Shown piece by piece: positions 31,201 to 39,909 of a stretch of 64,000 nucleotides of DNA. The translations under genes were made by a program, and so were the position numbers. A model generated the notes under the pieces. The model saw nothing but the letters and a program-made list of their open reading frames with translations. It searched no databases and was not told the DNA's origin. Every line of letters starts with the position of its first letter. The first letter of the stretch is position 1. This DNA comes from Bactericera cockerelli (lineage: Eukaryota > Arthropoda > Insecta > Hemiptera > Triozidae): positions 20,530,576-20,594,575 of the forward strand of contig CM044966.1 of NCBI GenBank assembly GCA_024516035.1, given 5' to 3'.

Positions 31201-32854
31201 AGGAGAGTCTAATTTGTCCATAAATGTTATTTATATAGGTAGGTATTTCTAATTATAAGATTTTTTTCTCTCACAAATAATTTATCTATTATTTTAGTTT
31301 TATATTTACACAAAAAACATCATGTAAATAGACCTTATAATAAGGTTTTTTTTATTCAGGAGAGTTTAATCTGTCCATAAATGTTATTTATATAGGCATT
31401 TCTAATTATATGATTTTTTTCTCTCACAAATAATTTATCTATTATTTTAGTTTCATATTTATACAGAGAGTCTAATTTGTCCATAAATGTTATTTATATA
31501 GGTATTTTTAATTATAAGATTTTTTTCTCTCACAAATAATTTATCTATTATTTTAGTTTTATATCAATACAAAAAGACCTTATAATAAGGCTCTATCTTT
31601 TCAATAAATAAATAAATTATCAGATCAATTTCGAAAAAAACAAAAACTTGAAAAAAATTCTAAAAAAAAAAAAGGTTTCCAACCTCTTTTGTGAGCAAAT
31701 GCTCAATTGGATTAATATATGGTAGCTAGTATTTATTTTTATGTATTATAATAATTTGTTTTTGTACTGTCATATATTAATAAATGTGTTTCTTTGTGTT
31801 ATTATATCACAATTTTTAATGGGTAGCGCAGAACTATAGAACAAAAATAGTATTTTTTTTATATAAATACATATTTAGCAAAAACAGAAGCAAACTTACA
31901 TAGAAATCATAATGGTTTCGTTGGGTTTCTCCTTTGAAAAATCTGTGAAATATGATGGCAGCTGTGGAGATCGTCAGTGGTTTCACTTTCAACTTGAAGC
32001 CTGGTGACAGACAAAATATTTTCAATTTTAATTTATTCTTTACAACGGGTCAAGCCCAATGTACATTGACTACCTCATCCTGCATATTGCAATTGCAGGA
32101 TAAAAATTCAAAGGGTCAATAGCTCGAGCATCAGAGGCACGCTTCCTCTCGGTAGTGAGCTTGAATAAATATTTTACCTTTGAAATATACGTTCAGTAGT
32201 GGCTATCCACTAAAATTTTGCAATTGCTATACAGAGAGGTAATGCTGTGAGTATTAGAAGAAGTCTCCCAACCTCTGAAAAATTGGAGGAAATCTTTTAC
32301 TTGTAAGATGTTGTTCATGTTGTGCTTTTTTATCATTAAAACTGAGTTACTTTCTTTTATATCTTAAACATGGAAATAAATTTATAGTAAATAAATAATC
32401 CTTTATGTGTAATAAATTAGGTACAAATTACAATTTAAAAAAATAAAAATAAATAAATAAATTTGTTTCTTTACGTTATTATATCACAATTTTAGTGGGT
32501 AGCACAGAATTATAGAACTTTACAGAATTATAGGACTTTACAGAATCATTGTTATCCTAATATCTTATTTTTGCCTATAATTTTGCCACTGATTGCTGCT
32601 CACGTTAAAGCAGCTACTCATTTTTCCTCACGAGGTTTGAGTGGACCCCAAACACCCAAGTACATACCTATTTCAAATGTTAGATACATACCTATTTCAA
32701 ATAGAAACCGCACTCCGTTGAAAACAGAAATATTGTTCACGTAGTCCACTCTGGTAATATACTTCACAGGTTTCTCCACCACCTCAACAGGTGTGTCATT
32801 GACCGTTGCAATCTCCGCCAGATTATTTGTAGCTGCTGGTTCAGCCTCCATCAT
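23274..32854 (-). CDS. CCNQ: Cyclin-Q (CCNQ/FAM58-type cyclin), complete six-exon gene
   Basis: Exons in transcription order: 32854-32692 (ATG), 32000-31900, 30951-30770, 25542-25404, 25114-24980, 23369-23274 (stop TGA). Lengths 163, 101, 182, 139, 135 and 96 nt join in phase to 271 residues plus stop; human cyclin-Q is close to 250. Family landmarks: RFLFEIGFKLKVKPLTISTA and IIFHRFF (first cyclin-box helices), CMSLASKV, the QGELLLMRFMRF helix, PHKYLM, and AHQIAIACLYLALQVYGVQV. Cyclin-Q is the activating partner of CDK10, a nuclear kinase; this is known for the family and not shown here. The first ATG pair (MM) is used. A 5'-UTR acceptor TTTTCAG lies at about 32875, implying an upstream non-coding exon. 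Nearly every exon has partial copies beside it. Exon codons are GC-rich compared with the introns. Confidence 0.93.
23500..23640 (-). repeat. Copy of the GGTTGGGTGGAAGAG dispersed repeat
   Basis: Lies in the last cyclin-Q intron, and a second short partial copy of its end follows at 23690-23750. Confidence 0.5.
24128..24300 (+). mobile_element. SINE family 6, 5'-truncated
   Basis: Shares GGTGCGCTCGTGTTGACCCA and TACAGTAGCTCCTGTTTCAT with the full copy on the minus strand at 63565-63838. The tRNA-like head is absent. Confidence 0.55.
24413..24979 (-). repeat. 32-bp and longer tandem units carrying the cyclin-Q exon 5 donor
   Basis: On the minus strand the short unit reads CTGGTACTCG|GTAAGTAAGT plus GGGACACACCCT. 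Including the genuine one there are 13 donor copies, at least 10 with a perfect site. At about 24436, 24655 and 24840 a longer unit adds ~60 nt more of exon 5, coding for YGVQVPYTDEEDG. The short unit is not a multiple of three, and reading past the real donor gives SVSKWDTPSGTR and a stop, so distal donors would truncate the protein. Confidence 0.9.
25205..25240. repeat. Poly(A) run inside a foldback of AATTGAATAATT-type sequence
   Basis: A run of about 30 A lies between two related ATTGAATTGAAAAATCAATT blocks (25124-25200 and 25245-25320) in intron 4 of cyclin-Q. Nothing else is recognised here. Confidence 0.7.
25543..28131 (-). repeat. 51/60/70-bp tandem array (about 45 copies) carrying the cyclin-Q exon 4 acceptor
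   Basis: On the minus strand each unit holds the acceptor TACTTGCAG|GTTCA, the first ~35 nt of exon 4 (codons ending ELPHKYLM) and a short spacer CCTCTCTTGTACTTGCAG. Three unit lengths interleave: 51 bp, 60 bp (extra CATGAGGTT) and 70 bp (extra AGAGGCC segment). The units adjacent to 28100 and the genuine exon share GTGGGGGAGC; the rest mostly have GTGAGGGAGC. Because 51 and 60 are multiples of three, frames of 330-350 codons stay open on both strands; they are artefacts of the repeat. Confidence 0.93.
28149..28391 (-). mobile_element. Helitron-like non-autonomous repeat, inverted copy
   Basis: Starts CTAGCGGGCTGTCG on the plus strand (3' end hairpin side) and ends in AAGTATAGA. It abuts the end of the exon 4 array. 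Confidence 0.55.
28395..28555 (-). repeat. Copy of the GGTTGGGTGGAAGAG dispersed repeat
   Basis: Same family as 3050-3195, with ATTTACACTTTATTAATAAA at its far end. Confidence 0.5.
28553..28830. repeat. T-rich tandem repeat, part 1
   Basis: About three units of 85-90 bp built from AATTTGGGGTTAACGTCTTT and GGTTTTAATGCCTTTTTTAA. The same repeat continues at 29983-30747. Confidence 0.8.
29020..29755 (+). mobile_element. Hairpin-ended dispersed repeat, longest copy
   Basis: Runs from AATTATGGACACAATATTTC through TTTCTGAGATTTGCGCGTTA and a (GACAGACGGACC)-like run to the terminal hairpin TTCTAATATTAGAA. Other pieces lie at 1735, 5397, 34553 and 47888. It sits between the two parts of the T-rich array in cyclin-Q intron 3. 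Class unknown; the layout resembles the 640-bp element, which also has a CAGA-type run. Confidence 0.5.
29863..29982 (-). pseudogene. Partial duplicate of cyclin-Q exon 3 with its donor
   Basis: About 113 nt of exon 3 (VAHVTLHQGAGPL ... GELLLM) plus the donor ATGAG|GTGAG are repeated almost without change about 900 bp downstream of the working exon. It lacks an acceptor and the first ~70 nt of the exon and runs straight into the T-rich array. It cannot serve as an exon alone. Confidence 0.92.
29983..30747. repeat. T-rich tandem repeat, part 2
   Basis: About nine units of the 85-90 bp T-rich repeat fill the space between the partial and the genuine exon 3. The duplicated exon segment and the array together may be one large repeat that once included the exon border. 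Confidence 0.85.
30952..31580 (-). repeat. Tandem repeat of the intron side of the cyclin-Q exon 3 acceptor
   Basis: The acceptor region GACTGAGAAAGAGAGGGGAA is repeated at 31124 with its downstream 170 bp. The internal block AGGAGAGTTTAATTTGTCC recurs four times (31024, 31200, 31359 and 31466). Exon 3 thus has duplications at both borders. Confidence 0.8.
32661..32700 (-). repeat. 24-bp duplication creating two in-frame donors at cyclin-Q exon 1
   Basis: On the minus strand TTTGAAATAG|GTATGTA occurs twice, 24 nt apart (donor GT at 32691-32690 and at 32667-32666). Both would splice in the same phase to exon 2. The downstream site would add eight residues, GMYLTFEI, between FEI and GFKLK. Confidence 0.9.
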
Positions 32855-32914
32855 TTTAATCGGTTAAAACTTTTCTGAAAACAAAATAAAAACTTAATTT
32901 TACTAAATTGTACC

Positions 32915-33062
32915 AATCTCAGTAGCTTGATTGATAAGGCGGTGGACTTTTAACTTGGAGGTTGGTGGTTCAAGTTCAGGTTTCAGCTTAGATTTAGTAA
33001 AAGTGAGTTGAGTAACTGTGATATCACAAAAGTGATTAACACAAATATGATAACTTTATTAC
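32915..33062 (+). mobile_element. tRNA-like SINE, family 4
   Basis: The head has TAGCTTGATTGATAAGGCGG and a GGTTCAAGTTC box B, and the tail is GTGATTAACACAAATATGAT. Related copies: 45506-45655, 46026-46180 and 63380-63512. Confidence 0.6.
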
Positions 33063-33789
33063 AAAATTGTAACTGGGAAATTGTAACACATTTTTGTTTA
33101 CCTCTGGAAAGAATATTTAATAATTTTATTAATACACTAGAGCTAGAGTCTGAAGGGTAATATTAGAGGAATGCACAAGATGTTTTCCCATAAACCCCAT
33201 TTATTTCTATAATAAACCTATTTATTATTTCTTTTTTCTTTTTTTTTTTAACAAATTTGTCAGGGCTCTAGTAATGGGCTTGTCAAAGTTGACTATTTTC
33301 AATACTTCTCTGTTCTGTTTTGTTGGTTTAACATTGCTTTCAACTGCATGGTCATATCACGACACGTTTTTCTTCTCTAATATAATATTTGTATAGGATT
33401 TATAGTCAATCACATTAAAAGAATCATTCCAACTAGGAGCGGGAAGAGAAAACCTAAACATAGCATAATTTGTTCACTTAAACCTTGTTCTAAGAAAACT
33501 TGATTTCATGAAAACCTCATTATATACCTACATTATATATAATGCCATTTCCTTTTGGTTTTGTTACATCAAGGTTCTACTGTATTGTAATAATAATATT
33601 GCCTCATTCATACAGCTTAATTAGGAATTGAGTCCCATTAATCCAGTACTAAGCTCAAGACTAGTCATGAACAAATACCTACACAGATATTTATTATTAT
33701 AATATTTTCACAAGAATTAATACACACAAATAAATTAATTACGATGGAAAAGGGGAAGTTACATTGGTTTCTGAAAGTCAATTTATAGT
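33063..33789. other. Intergenic stretch upstream of cyclin-Q
   Basis: Mostly unique AT-rich sequence. A degenerate SINE family 3 piece lies at 33310-33365 and a degenerate SINE family 1 tail, inverted, at 33580-33700. No gene seen. Confidence 0.45.
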
Positions 33790-34041
33790 ATGAGAGATTA
33801 TAATAAAATGAGAGGCTACATATTCCAACCTGTTGCTGTGGAAACCATGGGTGCTTGGAGCGTGGAATCTAAAAAATGGTTAGACCATTTGGGAAAGAAA
33901 TTGATTGGAATTACGGGTGATCCGCGTTCCAATCATTTTCTTTACCAAAAAATTGGTCTTGCCATTCAAAGAGGAAATGCTTCTTGCATCCTCGGTTCCC
34001 TTCCAGAAGGACGGTCCCTGGGACAAGTTTTTTATATATAA
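33790..34041 (+). pseudogene. Fragment of retroelement polyprotein C-terminus
   Basis: An 83-residue frame with VAVETMGAWS, ITGDPRSNHFL and IGLAIQRGNASCILGSLPEG. This block (VETxG...TGDPRS...LAIQRGNA) is a common C-terminal signature of retroelement polyproteins in invertebrate genomes. There is no RT domain upstream, and the piece ends at a stop near GQVFYI followed by AATAAA-rich DNA. It is a 5'-truncated relic. Confidence 0.6.
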
Positions 34042-34552
34042 TAAAAAATAAATAAAACATTCCTCTTAAAAAAAATACTACAATTTATATTCATTGACTG
34101 AATGAAATTTGAGACATTATAATTTTACCAGTAGTGGCTTTGGTCGTGATGGACATTCTTGTAAATGTAAATTATGAGAGGCTATTTGGATTAGAGTATC
34201 TTCTCAGAGTCTCGGAGTTTTTTTACCTACCTAATTTAGCACATTTTCTTGCCAATATTCACAATTAAATACCTTCTCTAACTACTTCCTCTGTGATATA
34301 TATGCATTAAAAGTCTGAACATGATACTAGGGGTTACAGAAGAAATTAAATTTGTATTTCTCTTCAATTGTTCATACTACTCATACTTATTGTCCATGCC
34401 TTATCTTGCTCAGGTAGGATTGGCATTTTTAGATAGCAATCTTCAGTTGCCTTAGTTGTAATAACCCATGTAATATTGTACAAAAAAACAACACCACCAC
34501 TCAAAATTTAGAGCATGTAAACAAAATCAAGTACCTAGCTAAAAAAAAAAAA

Positions 34553-34613
34553 AAAAAAAAAACAAACAGAATATTTCCAATTTCTAATGTTAGAAGTTTC
34601 TTGGAAGTAAAAT
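34553..34613 (+). repeat. Fragment of hairpin-ended dispersed repeat
   Basis: Short terminal piece with TTTCTAATGTTAGAAG; see 29020-29755. Confidence 0.4.
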
Positions 34614-34734
34614 TAAAAAGAAATCAGCTGGAATATTTAAAATGCTGTTTTCAACTTTTATGTAATTTACCCAACCCCTGGGTTAATACCCAATTTTTGA
34701 TTACTTTCCGATGGGTATTTACCCCACACTACCC

Positions 34735-34850
34735 AAACCCAAGACATATTATCATGTGTTGTCAAATTGCAAATGGGAGGATAACTTGTCCTGGCTAGGT
34801 TTCCAACCCACCACTACTGAATTACCAGACAGACACTCCTGAACTACTCC
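34735..34850 (-). mobile_element. SINE family 1, degenerate inverted fragment
   Basis: Retains AAGACATATTATCATGTG, AAATGGGAGGATAACTTGTC and a decayed box B. Confidence 0.5.
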
Positions 34851-34859
34851 AGTGTTCAA

Positions 34860-35685
34860 CTTTACATTCAACAGTGAGGTTATCTTGAGATGGGATTGTT
34901 ACTCTCCATTCACTGGAAAAATACAAACCTGCTACTCACATTTAGGGATGGGTAAATATTGAGCGAGTCGACTCGAAGAGTCGACTATTTCTGAAGAGTC
35001 GTATGAATCGACTCTCGAAGTTCTAAAGAATCGACTATCGACTCACCGCTCATTTCCTTGTCTGGTTTAACCCACTAGCACTAGCCATTAGAAATAGGTC
35101 TGTTACCCACTGACGTCATCACTCAACATCTCATCGCATCGGTCCCGTCCTATAGGGACCGTCAGGGACGATTTAAGAATATAATCTTTCAAACTCTTGA
35201 ATAGGATTGACTATGGCTTTATCCATTGAAAACAAGTCTGTTACCCACTCAAAATTAATTTCTTTCTACTAGCTTCTTAATGTGATATCAGGGGATAAGT
35301 GAGAACTAGATGTAGGGGAGGGCAATATGAATATTCAGATGAATATTTAGTCGAACTGAGTCTAGTGTCTACAGAACCGAATATTCTAAACGAGTCGAGA
35401 ATCCCATCCATACTCCCTAGACTACCTACTGAATCGACTACCCCCATTATCTAAGGTGAAACAAATTATACAGAATTTCAAAGAACCGCGACTCTTAAAG
35501 AGTCGACTCACTGAGTCGACTACTTTTGATGAACTGAGTCTACTGAATCGAATATTCTAAACGAGTCGAGAATCCCATCCCTACTCACATTAACCTCTCC
35601 CAGCCTGGGTTTGGTAGGAATGCCAGCATCACAAAGTCCTTACCTTGCTGGACGTTGCTTTACTTTGGTGATCCTGCCGGAACCC
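34860..35685 (-). mobile_element. SINE family 3 fragment split by a hAT MITE
   Basis: Inverted family 3 body on both sides (34860-34942 and 35584-35685), interrupted by the element at 34943-35583. The nested order dates the SINE as older. Confidence 0.6.
34943..35583. mobile_element. hAT-type MITE with perfect 8-bp target duplication
   Basis: Terminal inverted repeats TAGGGATGGG and CCCATCCCTA. The 8-bp sequence CTCACATT lies directly outside both ends (34935-34942 and 35584-35591). TIRs beginning TAGGG and 8-bp duplications are the hAT signature. The 641-bp interior is rich in GAGTCGACTC-type repeats in both orientations and encodes nothing. Confidence 0.88.
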
Positions 35686-35689
35686 GTGC

Positions 35690-36790
35690 ATATAAATCTG
35701 GCTTAAGGGAATCACTTTTGGTGATTTGTGAGAATTAATGTTCTTCTAGTAATTAGGTAATTTAGGTTTTTTTTTGAGTACAAATAACTTGTATTACTTC
35801 GTCAATGAAAAAATCAGTTTCTTCTAATTTGAAATTTGATTAATTTTTTCATACTTAAATTTTCAAATTTTGGTGTCACTGGTGTCACAAGTTTGATTCG
35901 CCGCCCACAAAACAGTGGGAATTTATTTTTCTCTCAAAAACCCTTGCTAGGGTTTTTCGCTTCTTTCAAGAGATATCTGAATGCGCATTAGCACAGGCGC
36001 TTCAAACAAAAATGTCTCTGCATAACAAAATCAGCTGAAGGGACAAATGACCCAGGCATCCCCCTACAGTGAGGACTCTGCATACCACCCTAAGGAAATA
36101 GTCCAGTAAAAATATTGGAGCGAAATTAATAGACAAAATCGATATTTTAGTCAATTAGCATCGGTTTAAAATACTAATTAGTAAGTTAACTTATTCGAAA
36201 ATGAAAACATAGACTTGAATTTATCCTTGCAAAGCAAACGTTGAAACAAAGTTTCCTGCAAACGTTCTTCCAGCAAAACGTTTGATTCATTTCACGTGCG
36301 CAGCGAACGTACTACAAGTTTTCGGCTTACTTTCGCAAGCCTTTCTGTAAGCTTGTGCTTTTGAAGGAAACACGCACGAACAAGCGTGAAACGAACACGC
36401 TGCAAAAATGTTTTGTGCTATCTGGGATACATTGTTAGATCGAGTTGCAGAATTTTGACAAGCGGCGGGCGGAATTTGGCGCTAAAAAAATATGGAAATT
36501 GATTGCTACCCCCATTCTTCCGCCACTTTTATATTAGAAAAAAGTCAAATTACTCTCAAATTCTGCCACTGTGGTGACTAAACGATAACAGATAACGAAA
36601 AATTACTATCAAATTCCTGACTTATCAGCACCTCAATAGCATTGGTTATGACACAACCCCTATCAGAAAGTTATAGTTGAAACACTTGAATATTGAAGTG
36701 TCAAGACTGTCAAGTTGTGATTGTGAACCATAGTTGTGAACCATTTCAACCATTTGTGATTTATAACTGAAGAATTTTAAATAAATAAGT
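35690..36790. other. Intergenic, no feature recognised
   Basis: Unique AT-rich DNA with a moderately GC-rich patch at 36270-36480. No ORF, repeat pair or promoter motif could be supported. Confidence 0.4.
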
Positions 36791-37234
36791 CACTGAGATC
36801 ATATAACATAGAGAGATCCTTGCCTATCTCGAGTTGAACAAATTTATGCGTCCAACTGTGAATAGCTGATGGTCCCTCTTTCAACAAATCCCGGCTTCTG
36901 ATTGGTTCAATTTATTTGATTTTTTTGTTTACTTCTTGCAGTGGCGGATAACGAAATATCCTTAATTTTCACGTCACGTACCAAGACTTATATTACTATA
37001 TAATAAGTAGAAATTAATGAAAGTAAAAGAAGAAGAAAAGACAAAAATAACTAATATGTAAGTATGAAAAAAGTAAAAATATTATTTTAGAAGAATTAGG
37101 TAGTTTAGGTACCCGGTCCCTTCGCGAGAGAAAAATTACTAAAACTCCGGCACTGATTTTGAAAACAGCTGATGGTCCCTTTTGGACGCAAATCCTGATA
37201 CATTGGGTTCTCTCTATGTTATAAGATCTCAGTG
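36791..37234. mobile_element. MITE (CACTGAGATC family), copy 1, 8-bp target duplication
   Basis: TIRs CACTGAGATCATATAACATA and the inverse at the right end, with AAATAAGT duplicated on both sides (36783-36790 and 37235-37242). An 8-bp duplication suggests the hAT superfamily although CACTG is not the standard hAT terminus. A second copy is at 47038-47486. Confidence 0.85.
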
Positions 37235-37774
37235 AAATAAGTAGGTTGGTGGGATTATTCCCACGAAGTCTCACACGACGTTTAACAAAAATCCCACGAC
37301 AAATGGTACCTCGCGTTCTGCCCGGAGTCTTACCCCACTGCTTCTCGATATTACTTCCGAGTTCCAAAAGTTTCTAGAAATAGTAGAAATAGCATTACTT
37401 CACTTCGTAGTTATAGGTTTAAAGTTATAGTTAATAGTTATGCTTTTGTTTTCCACATCACCTTTCATTTTATTTAGAATAATAATTTCTTCGTATGATT
37501 GTATTAATTTTAAACGATCATTTAATATTTCAATCTGAGATGAAGAAAGTTGAATAATTTAAAATTTTGTCCGGTAAAACTCTACTCAAAAGCCTTGCTT
37601 TCATCTGAAAGTTATCTTCTCATATCACAGATCTGACAGTGTGACAACTCAATCTACAGGGTAGGTATTAATCGTCCATGGTTTTTCACAAGATTCTACA
37701 GTAGCCGTATTTTTCTTTCTAACCAAAGTGGATTCAACTGGAATAAAATGAACAAACTGGAAGAAAGTCATTTG

Positions 37775-37985
37775 AGGAAAAATCTTCTTCCAGCTTGGTT
37801 AACCAAAATGGATTTATAAAATTCTTGCTTTCATTCTTTTTATAGTTAAGTCCATTGTTTATCTTTGAAAGTAGGTACCAAAACGCATTTTTCTTTCACA
37901 AATAGTAGGGAAGCTCAACTGGAAATATTTGGAATAAAATGGAAATACCAAACCTGGATTTTTTTATCTGAAAGAAAAATACACC
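37775..37985 (+). repeat. Dispersed repeat, copy 2
   Basis: Partner of 1-210; shares GGTTAACCAAAATGG and GTCCATTGTTTATCTTTG. Confidence 0.55.
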
Positions 37986-38091
37986 TAGTATGTTCATTCA
38001 TAGATGGCCTAAAGTGTTGCTATAAAAACTCTTTCAACACATCAAAGTGATACATAATTATCTCACAAGCCCAGTCATTCAGCTAGAGTCA

Positions 38092-39215
38092 AATCAAATC
38101 AAATCAAATTATATTTATTCGTTTTCATTTTTTTTTTACAAAAATTATGAATATTGTCAATTTAAATTTAAATTATAGACAGGCACAGTGAAAATGAAAA
38201 TATATGTGCGTAAAGTAATTCTAATAATAATAATATAAAAATAAGCATTTTGCAATTCTTAGAAAATAAGGTTAAAGGTAAGTGACATCAGTGTTCCTCT
38301 AAATATTCATTTATGGAGTTAAATGGATGTAATAATAGATAGTCTTTTCATTGTTTTAGGAAGTATGTCTTCGATTTTGTTAAACAAGATTTTATTTCAG
38401 ATGGTACCTAATGCATTGAAGAAAATTTTGCCCATAGTGAATGGTCCTGTGGAAGTTTTATGGAAATGAAACGTATCTCTTTGAAAGTCATTTTTATTTC
38501 AGAGGTTATAAGATGTGATATCTTTAACACACTTGTGTTGTTTAAGATCATCTCTGAGTGCAAGTGTGATGACTTTATATATATAAAGGGAATAGATAGT
38601 GAGTAAGCCCTTCTCCTTAAAAATTAGACGTACTGATTGAAAGCGTTGTAGTTTGAAAGTATATCTAATCGCTTTTTTCTGCAAAATAAGAATACGTTCA
38701 GTGTAGGTATGGGGCGCTGATCCCCAAATTTCAATACCATAGCTCAACAAAGAGTAAAAAACTCCATAATGAACATTCAGAAGAACATCTTGAGGAAGAT
38801 AGTCAGACAATCTCCACAGTAAATAGGTACTAGAGGACAGTCTAGAGCAAAGATGTTCAATATGAACATCCCATCTAAGATGCTCATCAATGTGAACACC
38901 CAGCAACTTGACAGAATGAACTGCATGCAGCTCGTTCCCGCCCAGACTAAGGCGGAAGTCAACACTGTTTCGCAAGGTGAACTTAAGAATTTCACTTTTC
39001 TCGATATTTAAAACCATATTAAGAGATGACATATAGGAATTCACCTCTAGCAAAGTTGCTTCACATCTACTGACAAGATCCTCACAAGATCTTTCACTGA
39101 GGAGAAGTGAGGTATCATCCGCAAATGCAATAGCTAAAAGATTAAGCAATGTATCAAAAAGCAAGGGAAAATTATTTACGTATACAATAAAAAAGAGAGG
39201 CCCTAATATGGAGAC
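38092..39215 (-). mobile_element. 5'-truncated non-LTR element with (TTTGA)n tail
   Basis: The minus-strand frame around 39215-38499 carries ILGPLFF, AFADDTSLLLS (catalytic FADD) and about 190 residues of RT thumb/C-terminal region, then breaks at a stop and continues weakly in another frame. The 3' end is a TTTGA microsatellite at 38092-38112 (TCAAA on the plus strand). Blocks before the GxLGPLLF motif are missing. A third RT family in the window. Confidence 0.85.
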
Positions 39216-39395
39216 AAAGAGTCATAATAACAATGTGGCATAGGGTGCATGGTTGTGACAGGCAAAATAGGAGGACTAAGACAAGGTCTCCATGGTAATG
39301 TTAGTGCAACCTGTAAGGTTCATTTGCCCCACACAGTGATCAGCATGTTAGGCAACATTAAAATAATATCCATGGTAGATATCAGCTAAGTCTGT

Positions 39396-39602
39396 TCCGG
39401 TAGCTCAATGGTAAAGGTGGCACTCTGTGAATCCAGAGATTCCAGAGGTTGTGGGTTTGAAACCCAGCTAGGTCATGACAAGTTCTCCTCCCATTAAGGA
39501 TTTTTACAACATAATTATATGTCTTGTGCTTACTGCTGGAATAATGGAACTTCAATAGTCCTACTCAGCAGTATAAATAAGGTGATATCATTATTATATC
39601 AA
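39396..39602 (+). mobile_element. tRNA-like SINE, family 1
   Basis: Full-length but with base changes in both boxes (GGTAGCTCAATGG, GGGTTTGAAACCC). It lies about 300 bp upstream of the BTB coding exon. Confidence 0.65.
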
Positions 39603-39619
39603 AAACAATTTACTTTTTA

Positions 39620-39800
39620 TTCATTAGGGTTTAATGTTGCTTTCAACTGCATTGTATTATCACAAGGGGGGTGTTACCCTCCATTTTCCAGAAACAAACC
39701 TGCTACCCACATTAACTTCACCCAGCCTGGGTTGGGCCAAAATGCTAGCATCACAAAGTCTTCATCTTGCTCGACATTGCTTAACTTATGAGAACCGGTG
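39620..39800 (-). mobile_element. SINE family 3, inverted fragment
   Basis: Contains CTACCCACATTAACTTCACC and CCAGCCTGGG of the inverted body. Confidence 0.55.
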
Positions 39801-39909
39801 TGCTCAATGCACTATCAACTCTGGCTGAATCAATTTACAAACTACATAAATATTTGACAATAACCATAACAAACAAAGCAGTTCTTGAATTTCTTGTTTT
39901 TGTTGCAGC

